A DNA stretch of 64,000 nucleotides, taken from assembly GCA_027574665.1 (NCBI GenBank), contig CM050657.1, positions 29,387,408 through 29,451,407 on the forward strand, given 5' to 3'. The notes beneath the pieces were generated by a model. That model was given only the letters and a program-made list of their open reading frames with translations, was not told the DNA's origin and did not search any database. This document shows, piece by piece, positions 13,199 to 24,096 of this stretch. This stretch comes from Rhynochetos jubatus. Lineage: Eukaryota; Chordata; Aves; Eurypygiformes; Rhynochetidae. The stretch's first letter is position 1; each line of letters starts with the position of its first letter. The translations under genes and the position numbers were made by a program.

Positions 13199-14540
13199 AC
13201 AATTTGTGCTGTTCTTGGTGCTTTCTTATCCTGTGCCCAGAATGAGCAAAAGAGAATCTCCCATCCAGATTTCAACACAGCTTATAAAGAGTTAAATGTC
13301 AAGCTGGATAGAATAAAATTGTCGTTACTAATGGAGGAACACAGACAAGAACAACAGAAATTTAAGGCCTACTGGCTGGAAGCCAATACTAATAGAAGAC
13401 ATGCTATAGCATTAGAAGCCACAAATAATGTGCTAGAGTGAGAATTAGATGCTGTGCGAAAAAAGGAAGTGGAGTTAAAGGCTGCCTCTTGCTGAGGCTG
13501 AAAACCATGAAAAAAGGTTGCAGGAGAAGCTAAATTTATTAATATCACAAATCTCGCCCACACTCAGCACCACTAAATTGCAAAAGCTGATTACATGTGT
13601 AGACCTGGAGACATGGGATGGGGATATTTGGGATTCGAATGATGACAATAATCGTCCAGATAAGAACTCCAGCCAATGGTAAAAACTGAAGTAGTCACTG
13701 AGCCAGGAGAGGAAGAAGGGGAAGAGGAAGTAAAAAACACTACCCCAAACTATCCCATGGTCCCTGGCAGAGCTAGCTAAATTGCAGGAAAAATAGTCCA
13801 AATGCCTTCAGGAGTCTGAAACAGAATGTGTTTGGAGAGTCTCCTTGATTGGGGAGCAACAGGGTTCAGTTAAGCCATGCCGAAGCAGAAGGATTTTTGG
13901 GGCCCAGAGTATTTTTGAACACCATTCCAGGAAATTATAATTACTCACTAACAACCCGTGCTGCTTATTGGGCAGGGGGAATGTGAACAACCCCTATGTT
14001 GGCCCCTATTCACCCTGATAAGCTCACCACTCTGATATGCCGTCTTCCCGATAGTTTAAAAATATAAGTTGCTGGTATACAGGACCGCATACCTTGAATG
14101 ATAGGGAATTCGGTAGACCAGCCTGTCAGCGAGGTTGGGAGTGCCTGACTCCGACTTGGAATGAGTTAATACAGGATATAATAAGCTATGGCTAATGCAT
14201 GGGGTGGTCAGGGATAAATAGAGCACCTCAGGAACACCCAGAGGGAATGACAAGGAGGGTTAGGTATGTCCAGCCCTGTGAACCTAAACCAATGGGTCGA
14301 CCCAAGAACAACAGTGCATCAGACAAACCCCAAAGCCTGCCAGAAGAGAGACCTGAATTCGAGAGAGAATCGAGAGATGGTGGAGAGCTCTTGAGTTAGG
14401 GTTCCCTTGTCAGGTATTACACCGTGCATCTACACCTGACCTACGTAAGCGGGTACAGCTTTTGAATAGAGAAATGTATACGGAAGGACGGACTCGGGTA
14501 CTGCAGGCTTCACCTTCTACCCCAGGTCACTTCCCCAAAA
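13199..14540 (+). pseudogene. ERV-A gag remnant
   Basis: Structural polyprotein remnant, recognised by matching the Gag frame of ERV-B. A hydrophobic cysteine-containing segment (CAVLGAFLSCAQ) is followed by a charged, helix-rich stretch, as in the other element. Further on, a capsid-like part matches around 13888-13950 and 14018-14062 (LTTLICRLPDSLK compared with LTPLVRSLPDCLK), and a third match lies near 14365-14460. The frame is broken by a stop at 13439-13441 and by several frameshifts, so no Gag can be made. No CCHC zinc knuckle was seen before the protease. The original start codon is not identifiable. Confidence 0.78.
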
Positions 14541-14679
14541 AGAATGAGGCCTTCATTACTTTAAGGACCTTGAGCCAAAAATCTTGCATCCCCGGGGAGA
14601 ACACTGAGCCAGCCTCCCAAAGCAGGTGTTAGCTATACAATGGCTCTCAGACACTTTGCCTAATATAACAATCCCTGGG

Positions 14680-14960
14680 GCCCCTTGGAAGTCTGGTTTG
14701 AACTTCTCACAGAGGCTGTGGCGCAAATGCCTGTAATTACTGCAAAAACAGCTAACCTATTGGGGATAAAACTTTGCCATTTCAAGGTAAAGCTAACAGG
14801 GACAAAGGGAATTATGAAGCGATGCCCCACCGCAGTCATAACCCTATGGCTTCCAGGGAAACAGCAACTAACTCTTGCCCGCATCTTGGTTGGGGCTGCC
14901 GATACAAAGGTTTTGGGTTTTGACTTACTGTGCAGTTGTAGTTGGCAGCTTCCTAATGGG
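14680..14960 (+). pseudogene. ERV-A protease remnant, active site lost
   Basis: Retroviral aspartic protease remnant. The part after the active-site loop is conserved with ERV-B: VITAKTANLLGI, then TLWLPGKQQLTLARILVGAA, which fits the C-terminal half of a retropepsin. Where ERV-B has LIDTGAHM, this copy reads LLTEAVAQM, so the catalytic Asp-Thr-Gly is gone. The open frame runs from 14685 to 15215 but leaves the pol frame before the RT, which continues in another frame. Confidence 0.7.
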
Positions 14961-15074
14961 GCTGTCTGGAGTTTTGCCTATAAACAGACTGCTCCCAGCA
15001 GGAAGGACAATCATAACAGCCCAGTCGAGGTTCCTGTTGAAGAAATATCAGAACCTTCAACTTGGACTGTTGGA

Positions 15075-15785
15075 AGTGTCTATACCCTTACCCCCCTCGA
15101 AGATCACAAATGTAAACCAGTATCCTCTTCCTACCACCACACAGAAGGGGACAGATGGGGTGGTAAAGGACTTAGAGCACTGTGGAATTATTATGCAGAA
15201 ACATTCCCTCTGTAATCCACTAATGTGGCCAGTAAGGAAACCAACTGAGGGCTGGACACTGACCACTGATTATATATGCCTTAAGGCAAATGCTTCCCCT
15301 CCAGCTGCAGCAGTACCCAGTATTGCCGAGTTAGTACAAATATTCACCAATGGATGGTGGCCTTGGATGTTAAGGATATGTTTTTATGGTTCCTCTCCAG
15401 AAAGAGGATAGAGTGTGCTTTTACAGAGAAAGGGGTCAAATAAACGTTTAACAGGACACCACAAGGGTATAAACGCTCACCTACTGTTGCTCACAACACC
15501 TTAGCGAAAGCATTGTCAGAAATAAAGCATCCTGCCGATGTTAGTATATGGATACATAGATGACATGTTAATAGTAAGAAATGATCAGCAGAGGGTGGCA
15601 CAAAGCATGAAGGTGATAATAAACAAACTTGCCTCACTAGACCTAGACTAGACCCTTCCAAACTACAGGGCCCCAGACGAGAAACTAAATTCCTAGAAGT
15701 ATGGTGGATAAAGGGAGCAGCATCCATTCCAACGGATACTCTAGTTCAGATTGAGGAAGGCAAAACACCACAATTGATTTTCCTT
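15075..15785 (+). pseudogene. ERV-A reverse transcriptase remnant
   Basis: The RT domain is recognised from ordered motifs spread over several frames: LPPSKITNVNQYPLP near the N-terminus (from about 15087), LDVKDMF (motif A) near 15364, TPQGYKRSPTVAHN (motif B) near 15455-15495, and GYIDDM (motif C) with the catalytic aspartates at 15553-15564. Stops and frameshifts separate them, including a TAA in the frame just before motif B, so the enzyme is dead. The remnant ends near 15780 where ERV-B continues into its connection region; thumb, RNase H and integrase are absent here. Confidence 0.88.
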
Positions 15786-16541
15786 CCAGCGAGCAAGTTT
15801 TCTTTCTTTTCCCACAGGCACTGACCAACTGCACCTGGGATAACAGACTTGCTTGGATTGCATTGGAGTGTCCGCAAGGATTCTTAGTTTTTACTGTTGT
15901 TGCAATCATTTTTGTATTTTACTTGCTGAGTTCATGATCTGGTCACGAATTTGTGCTCTAACCATGACTAGTTTGCTTTTAATTCGTCTTGCTTCTGAGA
16001 AAGTAATAATGCAAATGATCATTTTTATAATCACACTGGGTATCATATACCTGTATTTTAAAACTTGTCACAACAATCCCTGGAACGTTTCTACATGGCA
16101 TGGAGATATTCCAACTTCCCCCCATGAAAACTTATCATTTGAAATGATGAAGGCATTCTATCAACTTGCTAATATGTCTCGCGGAGGAACTTGTATGAGA
16201 TTATACTTACAAACGGACCAATGAAATTTGGATCTATAATAATTCAAACAACCTGACATGTTACGATGTAGAACACCATTTTATGACCAGTGAAACAGAA
16301 GCGTTACATATTAACACCCATAGCAACACATTGCCTTTTGAGGTGATGAATTGGTGGCCAGAAAATGAATGGAGGACCCCCCTCAAATATCCTTACACTA
16401 CCCCTTTGAACATGTCATGGTGTTTTACATTTCCGAACACCGTGGGGCAGGACTGCCTTTGGCCTGAACAATCTAGGAAAAATACATGTAGTGTTACTGC
16501 AAATTGTGTAGAGTCCAAATATTTTTGGAATTTAATAGATG
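15786..16541 (+). pseudogene. ERV-A env-like glycoprotein segment, frameshifted and truncated
   Basis: Probable N-terminal part of a retroviral envelope gene; the family is not recognised. A pyrimidine-rich tract ending in CCCACAG at about 15813-15824 looks like the splice acceptor expected upstream of env. An open frame (15853-16221) contains a strongly hydrophobic segment (around IIFIITLGIIYLYF) followed by three N-glycosylation sequons (NVS, NLS, NMS). After a frameshift near 16190-16215 the coding character continues in the frame ending at 16549, with further sequons (NLT, NMS), tryptophans and cysteines as in a surface subunit. The stop codon is supplied by the flanking repeat. No furin site, fusion peptide or transmembrane subunit is present, so most of env is lost. 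An alternative is an unrelated captured membrane-protein frame. Confidence 0.5.
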
Positions 16542-17070
16542 AAAGCTAGTCTAAGAGAGGTTAGAGTGGTAATCTGATTTTAATTTTCTTTAAATCTTTC
16601 CTAATTAATTTATCAGTGTAACATCAGTGTAATGCCCACTCATAGTGCCTCAAATAATACAACTAACATATCATGGGTTTATTATTTTGCGCAAGTCCCA
16701 AACTGGAAGAGCTTTATTTCTATAGATAGTCTAATTCAAAACTCCAAATGAAATTTGTGATGCTTTTAAAATTCAGCTTTAGTTTCATGTGTAAACATCG
16801 CTGATGCGCAAATAGGTTTCATTCCCTATCAAATTCAGCGTCAACATTTTCAGGCTTTTGTAATTTTGCAAAATCTGCAAGAAGATGACTTCTATTGTAG
16901 AACAGAAAACTCCTTCAGCTATGGCCCAGGGCTACAGAGAATGTCCTAGAAGAACAGAAATATTCCTAGAGTATAGTTCATTGTATATCCTAGGAAGGTA
17001 TCAGTGTGGCATGGAGTGATAAGCAACGTGGACCTTAGGAGATGTCCTGGAATGGTTGTGGTGAAGCCCA
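16542..17070 (+). repeat. Direct repeat, right copy (R2)
   Basis: Second copy of the segment at 11611-12135. It starts abruptly inside the env-like frame of ERV-A. It carries a 4-base insertion near its left end relative to R1. At its right end GTGGTGAAGCCCA runs into CAAAATGTT with no retroviral sequence, which looks like the pre-insertion site. Confidence 0.93.
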
Positions 17071-20000
17071 CAAAATGTTAAACTGCTAAATACGGGTAAT
17101 CTATCTCTCGATTTCTGCTAGGATGATCCCAATGCTGCTCTTGGTTATTTTGGTCATTGAACAGGCTACCAAATGAGGACTCAAAGGTGGCTTAAAACTT
17201 TGACATCTCAGAAACCCTTTTTCTTCAGCCAGACAAGTAAAACTTGTGGGGTTTGTTTCAGTATTTTTTACCCACATGTAGTTACTATTGAGCAAATACA
17301 GTCACACTAGTGTAAATCCAGTCCAATCTAAATAAAAGCAATAGACAGCGATTGCCTTTGTGGCAGATAAAACAAAATCTTGTTTCCATCCCTGTGCCTC
17401 AGCTCTCAGGTTTCCAGTGAAATTCCCAGGGAAGCTCTAATATGCTGCATCAAAGCTAGCCCTGCTGTCCCAGACTGTTTATTTAATCTTGCATTTTTTA
17501 AACAAAAAACCAATCACTTTTCCAAAGAGTGGCATATACACTCTATGAATTTCTAACCAAACAGGTAGCATAAGGATACGTGGCAGTGACAGTTTTGTCG
17601 TAATATGATAATGCTGAGTATCTGTATTGAATCAGTTTGCATCGGTCACACAAGGTATACTGAAGTAAGACACATTGATTTGGATCACTCCCTGTTAAAG
17701 GTCCTTCTGATCCTGCAGACTACCTCCTAATATCCATCTTACGTTTAAGAACAGAACTGAGGTTCCTGTTAAATGCCAACTAGGAACACTGCAGATAGCA
17801 TGGAACTTCTGCCCACACTGGATGTGAAGCCATGCTTGAATGTGTTGTGGGTAAAGACTTGCACGAACAGGCCCCATGACTCCCTTACAAGAGCTTTGAA
17901 AATTCATAAATTGAAATTTTACAGTACACCTGCATACTGATCTAACTCAGCATGCAGCTCTAAACTGCAGCTAAGACCCTCAAACTACTGCTTCCTTTTG
18001 CCTATAGATAGGAAATGGCCAACTGGTAGATGAATGACTAAGCAAAGCATTTGTTATTTATGCACATATGAAGTTGACTTGCTAGAGCCCCTGACAACCA
18101 CAGGAGACAGTGGTTTAATCTTACTATGTTTATTCTGCATATTCTAGCAAAAACAATAGCAATTTTCTGCTTATTTAGTGCGTAATTTCAGTGAGTTCAT
18201 CCTTCTACACCATAAATGCAAGATAGACTACCTACTATATACAAAAAAGTGTATATATATACACACTTAAAGCTGAAGTAGCTAAATGCTCCACTTGATA
18301 AACAGATTATACTAGGAGACCAGAAGGACAATTTGTGACAATGCAGTGCATTTTAAAAACAGCTGCAGGTGCCGGCATTGACACTGTTGAACTGAAGCCA
18401 TATGCCTGCACCGAGCCCCAGTGAAAACAGAAGCTGGCCTATGCGGTGTAGTTTGAAGCTTTGGAGCCATAGCTCTGAAACGATGCATTAGTGTTAACAG
18501 GTTGACAGGAAGAGGCGACTCTGCCTCCTGTGAGGGAAGCTGCAGTCGCTGGCCACTGCTTTCCCTTTTGCTTCAACAAAATAAAAAGCGTTAACGTTTC
18601 TCTGTTTGTGAAAAGCAAGTATGCATGCGATGTCTGTGCATGATATATGGATCAAAATAAACTTCCCATACTCTGTGCTTTTTCCAAAATGTTTTGCAGT
18701 ATGTGCAGACAATTTTAAAGCATGCTTATCTCTGTTCCATGCTCTCAAACGTCACATGTATCTATGGCGACTGTCTGTCACTTTCTTGAACCATGAGGAT
18801 GCAGTAAGCAGATGCCAACTGTGCCCCATACATAGACTGTCTGTATTTAGAAGTATTCTTGAAGAAGATAACTACATGTGAAGTATGGAAAATCCATCTA
18901 TACAGTTGTGTCAAGGCAGAAACCATACACATTACCCATGTGTATGGCTTACTGTTACCTACCAACCAGCCACAAGCTGGTCGTAGGTGTAATACAAATT
19001 AGGCTACTGTGTTCAGAGGAGCAGCTGTATTAGCCTGCAAACCTGCTTGGCTGTGGTAAGCCTATGGCTAACAGTTGAGCGACAACTAGCTGTGGAAAGC
19101 TTGCGTCAAAGCTACTGCATGACTTTTGAAAACAGGACTTGTGCTCTGAAGTTACCTAGCTGCTTTGGAAATGCTTCAACTGTAGTATTTGCATACATAG
19201 GTACTTTCTTAACTGCTGGTCACACAGAAAAAGCTGACTCCTCAGATCATTTACAGCAGCCTCCTCGCCTCTGAAATGTCTTTTTTTGAGTGCTTGTCTC
19301 TGTTCTCAAATACTAAATTCAGTCTTCTCCGTAATGTGTACTTTGGTTAAATGCAGGAAGCATCTATTAAAGATGCCTGAAAACCAAGCACAAAATAAAT
19401 TGCAAGTTATCTCAAGGAAATTCAGCTTTAAAAGATTCTACATTTAAATAAAATTCAGAAAATATTAGAGGTTGGGGAGGCACTGAAATATCAGAAATAA
19501 AAGACCAGCAAAACTTCAGTGGAGGAGAGGTGCTTACAACAGATGAGTTTCCAAGACTTTGTGCACATAATGTTTATATTTACATTTTTTTTATATGTGG
19601 GGGTTTTAAGTTGGTAAGTAAAGCCAAGTGCTAGTGACAACTGGTATAGCCAATTTGTCTCTAAATGGAAAATCATATCCTGCTGACAAAAATTTTATCT
19701 CAAATACTGTTCAGAACTGTCATCTATTTGAAGATTTGAAAGCAAACATCCAAAGTAGATTATGTCACACTAAGTGCCAGATGGAATGGCACTTATTTTT
19801 CTAGTAAATGTAGTACTTGTGAAAGGAACTAGAGTCATGGTTTGGAGGCTGAAATATTTTAGCCATTAGGGTTACGGTATTGCAGGTTTATTTCCCTGCA
19901 CTACCCATCTGCCAATTGAGGGACCATCAAGAAGGTTCAACAAGCAGATTATTCTCTGTTTTCATTTGTTCTTTGCTTTGGCCTATGAAATAGCTTCAAA

Positions 20001-23000
20001 TGAATCAATCTAAATTGTGCTTTTTATGACGAGGATACTTTGCATTTCCATACTCTTTATATTCATCTTTCTGCTCAATGGCCATCAAAAGGAGACAGTT
20101 AAGGATATGATTTACCGGTTCTGGTATGATGCTCTTCCAACCATGAAAACCAATATATGACATGTAAAGGTTACAGTAAAATCAGCTAAAACAAATGTGT
20201 TTAGACAAAGCTCTCTTATTGTGAATAGCTGCTAACTGAGCTTGCGGTTGTAGGGAAAAATACCATCAAGCTCACAGTACCAACTCTAATATCCTTGGGC
20301 TTTAAGTTGGGGTGGTTTTGTTGGGTTTTTTTGCAGGACTTGGGACTTTATAGATCACAAATATGTTCAGTAATATCTCAGAAGGAAAATGCTCAGTATC
20401 ACTGCGTATAGAAAATGAAGTGAAAACCAGCCCTTTATACAGTTGATTTCATTTTCATTACTTCAGTTAGGCTGCTAATACCAAAGATAGTTTGAAAATG
20501 CTTTCAAATGAAGAAAGAAGTTCAACATTTCCTCCTGTGCCATCACCTCCTCTGTTGTTCCCTCTTCTGTGACTTTGGTGCCATCTGTTTTATAGCACAA
20601 GTTCTCGATGTCAGAACTCCACAATTTGTAATCTGGATAATCTTTGGAGTACAAGTAGCAAGTGGGAGAAGAATTTTTGCTTTGATGGCACTTAACCAGT
20701 GCCTTAATGCATATGCTGGCCTTCGCCATGTTTACCACTGGTGCATGCAGTGAAACATCAAGTCAGCATTTGTGGTTGTATTATGAAAAAGCTTGAAGCT
20801 GTTTCCCCATTACTAATGGAAGGCATAAAAGACCGGAAGATATACTCAGAACCACCTTGGCCAACTGGGCTTGGAGCTACTTTTGTCAGAACTGCTAGAA
20901 TTGTTTTAATTGTAGTTCTTATAATCATCATTATAAGATGATTAGTAATTAGCTGCTGCAGAGCAGGAAAACACGCTGGCCATTTAAATAGCTCATGTAA
21001 AAAGGGCAGAAAAACTATCATTATTCATGGACTGCAAAAGAGTTTGCATCTTCTGCTACTTCTGATAACAGCTGTTGGAAGACACCCTGATAACACTGTC
21101 TTACATTTATCAGCCTTTCTTATTTTCTTGTTTGCACTATGCTTTAACCCTGTGGTTTATAGTCAGTGAAACAAAGAGCTGCAAACCAAGCCGTTCAACA
21201 GGCAAAGACTAACTCACCACACGGCAAAAAGCAATGACGTAGCAGCTATTTGCTTTAGGTGGCTGATCCTAGATGTAAAACTCTACTTTCTGAGAAAGTA
21301 CGATCATCAGAACTGTAAAATAGGGAAGAAAGCCTTGGACACTCCTGCACAAATTGTTTTTATGACACTGGCTGGAAATCAAAGGAAACTGAACTGTTCG
21401 ACTTTAATAGTTTTCACTGGGCTGTAGTAAAAGTGATGATTATAGAGAATACAGTGGAACCCAGCTGTGGCTAACTCTTGTTAGATAGGAAAGAAAAGAA
21501 GTAAGTTGGGATCACAGCCTGTCCAATTGCAAAATCAACCTGCAGAATCAAGTATCAGAAGGTCTATAATATTTGAAAACATGTACTCTAGTTTGTCTTT
21601 ACTCATCACATTTGGAACAATGAAGTTTTATTAAGATTTTAGTGAACTAGCACCTTTTGGTGAATTTTTCTCTTTTACTGTTGAGCTCTGAAATATGCCA
21701 AAATTAGGAATATGAATCCTAATCCTATTAATCCCTATCCTATTTATTCATTTAAAGTAAGGAGTTCTTGATCTAACAAGCCTGATATACATTGTTCTTT
21801 TAGAACCTCTAAAAGTGGCTGTGCTTGACGGAAGGACATGCACATTATCTCTCGCTTCGCCACATCCACTGTATGCTCTGAAAAGTCTAAAGGTTGCCTA
21901 GCTAAGATAGAGTTAATAAAATCTTCGTGGTTTTATTTTTAGGGAGGCTATCTAGACATAGAAATTTGTAAAACTAGATTAATTTTTCTTCAGAGTTTTT
22001 CCAGCATTGTCAACCACATACGCCCATTTCTGAGTATGTACACCCAAAAATGAATTATCAGCCTTTAAATTATTATAAAACTAAAGGAAAGTGAATCTGG
22101 TGTTCACTTGCATTTTAATGTTAACTTTTTACGGTATGCTTGCCTTTAGCTTTGACATACATCTATGGAAAATAAAAATTATTTCAAAATAAACAAATGT
22201 TAAAATAAAAGCTAATATTCTTCATGATGATAGTATCCCAGAATCCTATTCCATGATTCTGTGATGGGGAAAAAAATTTACACTGTACTTCAGGATAAAG
22301 TTTCAGTAACTGCTGCATTACTGTGTGATTCACTGCGTATTTCTATGCTTAACTTGTGACATTTAAATTTGAAAGCAGTGGCTTTGAGTATGTGAACTTG
22401 CTTCTGCAGATCTAACAAGCGGATGAAAAAGGGAAGAAGAAAAATGCTTATTTAGCAGTGACTTTAGAAGAACCAATGAGATCCTCCACTGAAACCTAAA
22501 GTGAAAAAAAAAAAAGAGGAAGTATGAGCCCAACCACTTGCCAATTTCTTCCGTGATCAGGCAGCAGATAAGCTGTTTTGAGCTTGGCATTTATTTTAGC
22601 TTAATATCCTTGTAAGCACAGCACAGTTTGCACAGGAACTGAAAACTAAAGCCAGCTGATAATGAGCTTCACTTTGTCCATTGAAATGACCCCTGAATTT
22701 CAAGTATGATGTGGAAAAAGTTTCCTGCCTCGCAGTATAGCATTAACAGAGAGAATGGCACCCAAGTAATGAGTTGGAAAAAGATGGCCTGAGGTTTGTG
22801 TAAGTTGAGCCCTGCTTGGAGGCTAGTGCTGCCTGGTGCCCGGCAGGCACCAGCCTGGAGCTGCCAGCTCAGTGCTGCTCGCTGCTGCCCTCGCACAGCC
22901 ACCACAGAGGGACATGGGCTGGGCTGCCCCACGGAGCCTTTCAAACTACAGTGGGACCGTGTGCTTTCCTGAGTGCTTGTTTAAGCCTGGAGTTCAGTGA

Positions 23001-23134
23001 AGAGAACACCACAGGATGTCAGAAACAACACATGAGCTCTCAAGTGTATGTTCACACCCACTATACGTCTTGGAGGGATGTACACATTTCAGTATCACTG
23101 AAATGCTGTGTAAAAACATAAAAACAAGTTATAT
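17071..23134. other. Non-coding stretch, no gene recognised
   Basis: About 6 kb without recognised genes. It contains a short palindrome GTGTATATATATACAC near 18250-18265 and a pair of overlapping frames near 20475-20941. One of those ends in an isoleucine/valine-rich run that could mimic a membrane segment but has no supporting context. Tail-like ATTCTGTGAT bases near 22250 are too short to call as CR1. Confidence 0.55.
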
Positions 23135-23185
23135 AATCATAGAATCAGAGAACAGTTTGGGCTGGAAGGGGCCTTAAAGTAGTTT
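23135..23185 (-). mobile_element. CR1 3' terminal fragment, minus strand
   Basis: ATCATAGAATCAGAGAACAG followed by TTTGGGCTGGAAGGGGCCTT is the reverse complement of the CR1 3' tail and the bases preceding it. Only about 50 bp remain, so this is a severely truncated copy. Confidence 0.8.
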
Positions 23186-23374
23186 TACAAGTAGTGTAAA
23201 AGTCGTTCCGCTTTTTTTTTTAATCATTTTTAATGATACCATAGGTTCATATTCACAATTGAAGTTAAAAATCGTCAGACAAATACAGGAAAATAAACCA
23301 ACAAGGTTGTGTTTTTTAGTTATTAATGTTTTATTCACCATAAATAAATTGAAATCCTGCTGCTTTTCTTAATC

Positions 23375-24096
23375 CTAAAGGCACAGGAGCAGGCCATCCC
23401 CACGTGTCGAAAGATGAGCTGGCGGGTAAGACCACTGGCCTGGCTGAACAGAGATCTTTGGCTGGAACTCAGGAAAAAATGAGTTTATGACCTTTGGAAG
23501 AAGGGGCAGGCCACGCAGGAGGGCTACAAGGGTGTTGTGAGGTTATGCAGGGAGAAAATCAGAAGAGCCAAAGCCCAACTAGAACTTAATCTGGCTACTG
23601 CCATAAAGGACAATAAAAAACATTTCTGTAAAGACATTAGCAACAACACGATGGCTAAGGAGAATCTCCATCCTTTACTGGATGTGGGGGAACACACAGT
23701 GACAAAGGATGAGGAAAAGGCTGAGGTACTTAGTGCCTTCTTTGCCTCAGTCTTTCATAGTAAGACCAATTGTTCTGCAGGTACCCAGCCCCCTGAGGTG
23801 GACCAGAATGAAGCCCCCACAACCCAAGGGGAAATGGTTAGTTACCTGCTGCACCACTTAGACAAGTCTATGGGGCTGGATGGGATCCACCCAAGGGTGC
23901 TGAGGGGGCTGGCAGAAGTGCTTATCAAGCCACTTTCCATCATCTACCAGCAGTCCTGGCTAACTGGGGAGGTGCCAGCTGACTGGAGGTTAGCCAAAGT
24001 GACCCCCATCTACAAAAAAGGCTGGAAAGAGGATCTAGATAACTACGGGCCTGTCAGTCTGACCTTGCTGCTGGGGAAGGTGATGGAGCAGATCAA
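23375..24096 (+). pseudogene. CR1 ORF2 fragment (linker to N-terminal RT)
   Basis: Internal CR1 fragment. The open part at 23537-24133 encodes a stretch typical of CR1 ORF2 between the endonuclease and RT: LCREKIRRAKAQLELNLA, KENLHPLLDVG, TKDEEKAEVLSAFFASVF, then LDKSMGLDGIHPRVLRGLAE, SWLTGEVPADWRLAKVTPIY and GKVMEQI. A stop codon near 23480 interrupts the frame upstream. Both ends are truncated: the 5' side starts near AAAGGCACAGGAGC, and the 3' side stops near 24096 before the catalytic RT motifs. There is no CR1 tail next to it. It is a dead insertion or a remnant left after deletion. Confidence 0.93.

Larger units (their letters stand above)
12136..16541 (+). mobile_element. Endogenous retrovirus ERV-A, class III-like, degraded and 3'-truncated
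   Basis: A decayed provirus of about 4.4 kb lying exactly between direct repeats R1 and R2. Order: LTR-like region with AATAAATAAA, leader, gag remnant, protease remnant, RT remnant, env-like segment. RNase H and integrase are missing, because the RT remnant passes within a few dozen bases into the env-like part. There is no 3' LTR; the env-like frame runs straight into R2. Gag, protease and RT segments align by eye with ERV-B at 51.4-55.6 kb, so the two belong to one broad lineage. The RT and connection character resembles class III (ERVL) elements; that assignment rests on family knowledge and not on a search. Confidence 0.88.

Noticed and set aside
11611..17070. R1 and R2 as the LTRs of ERV-A
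   Set aside because: They lack TG start, poly(A) signal, primer binding site and polypurine neighbours, and ERV-A has its own LTR-like region with AATAAATAAA inside R1.
20475..21021. Frames near 20.5-20.9 kb, one ending in an Ile/Val run like a membrane segment
   Set aside because: The run comes from AT-rich DNA, the frame stops at once, and no other env- or membrane-protein feature surrounds it.
22240..22270. ATTCCATGATTCTGTGAT, resembling a CR1 tail
   Set aside because: Only tail-like bases are present and no preceding CR1 3' sequence; too short to call.
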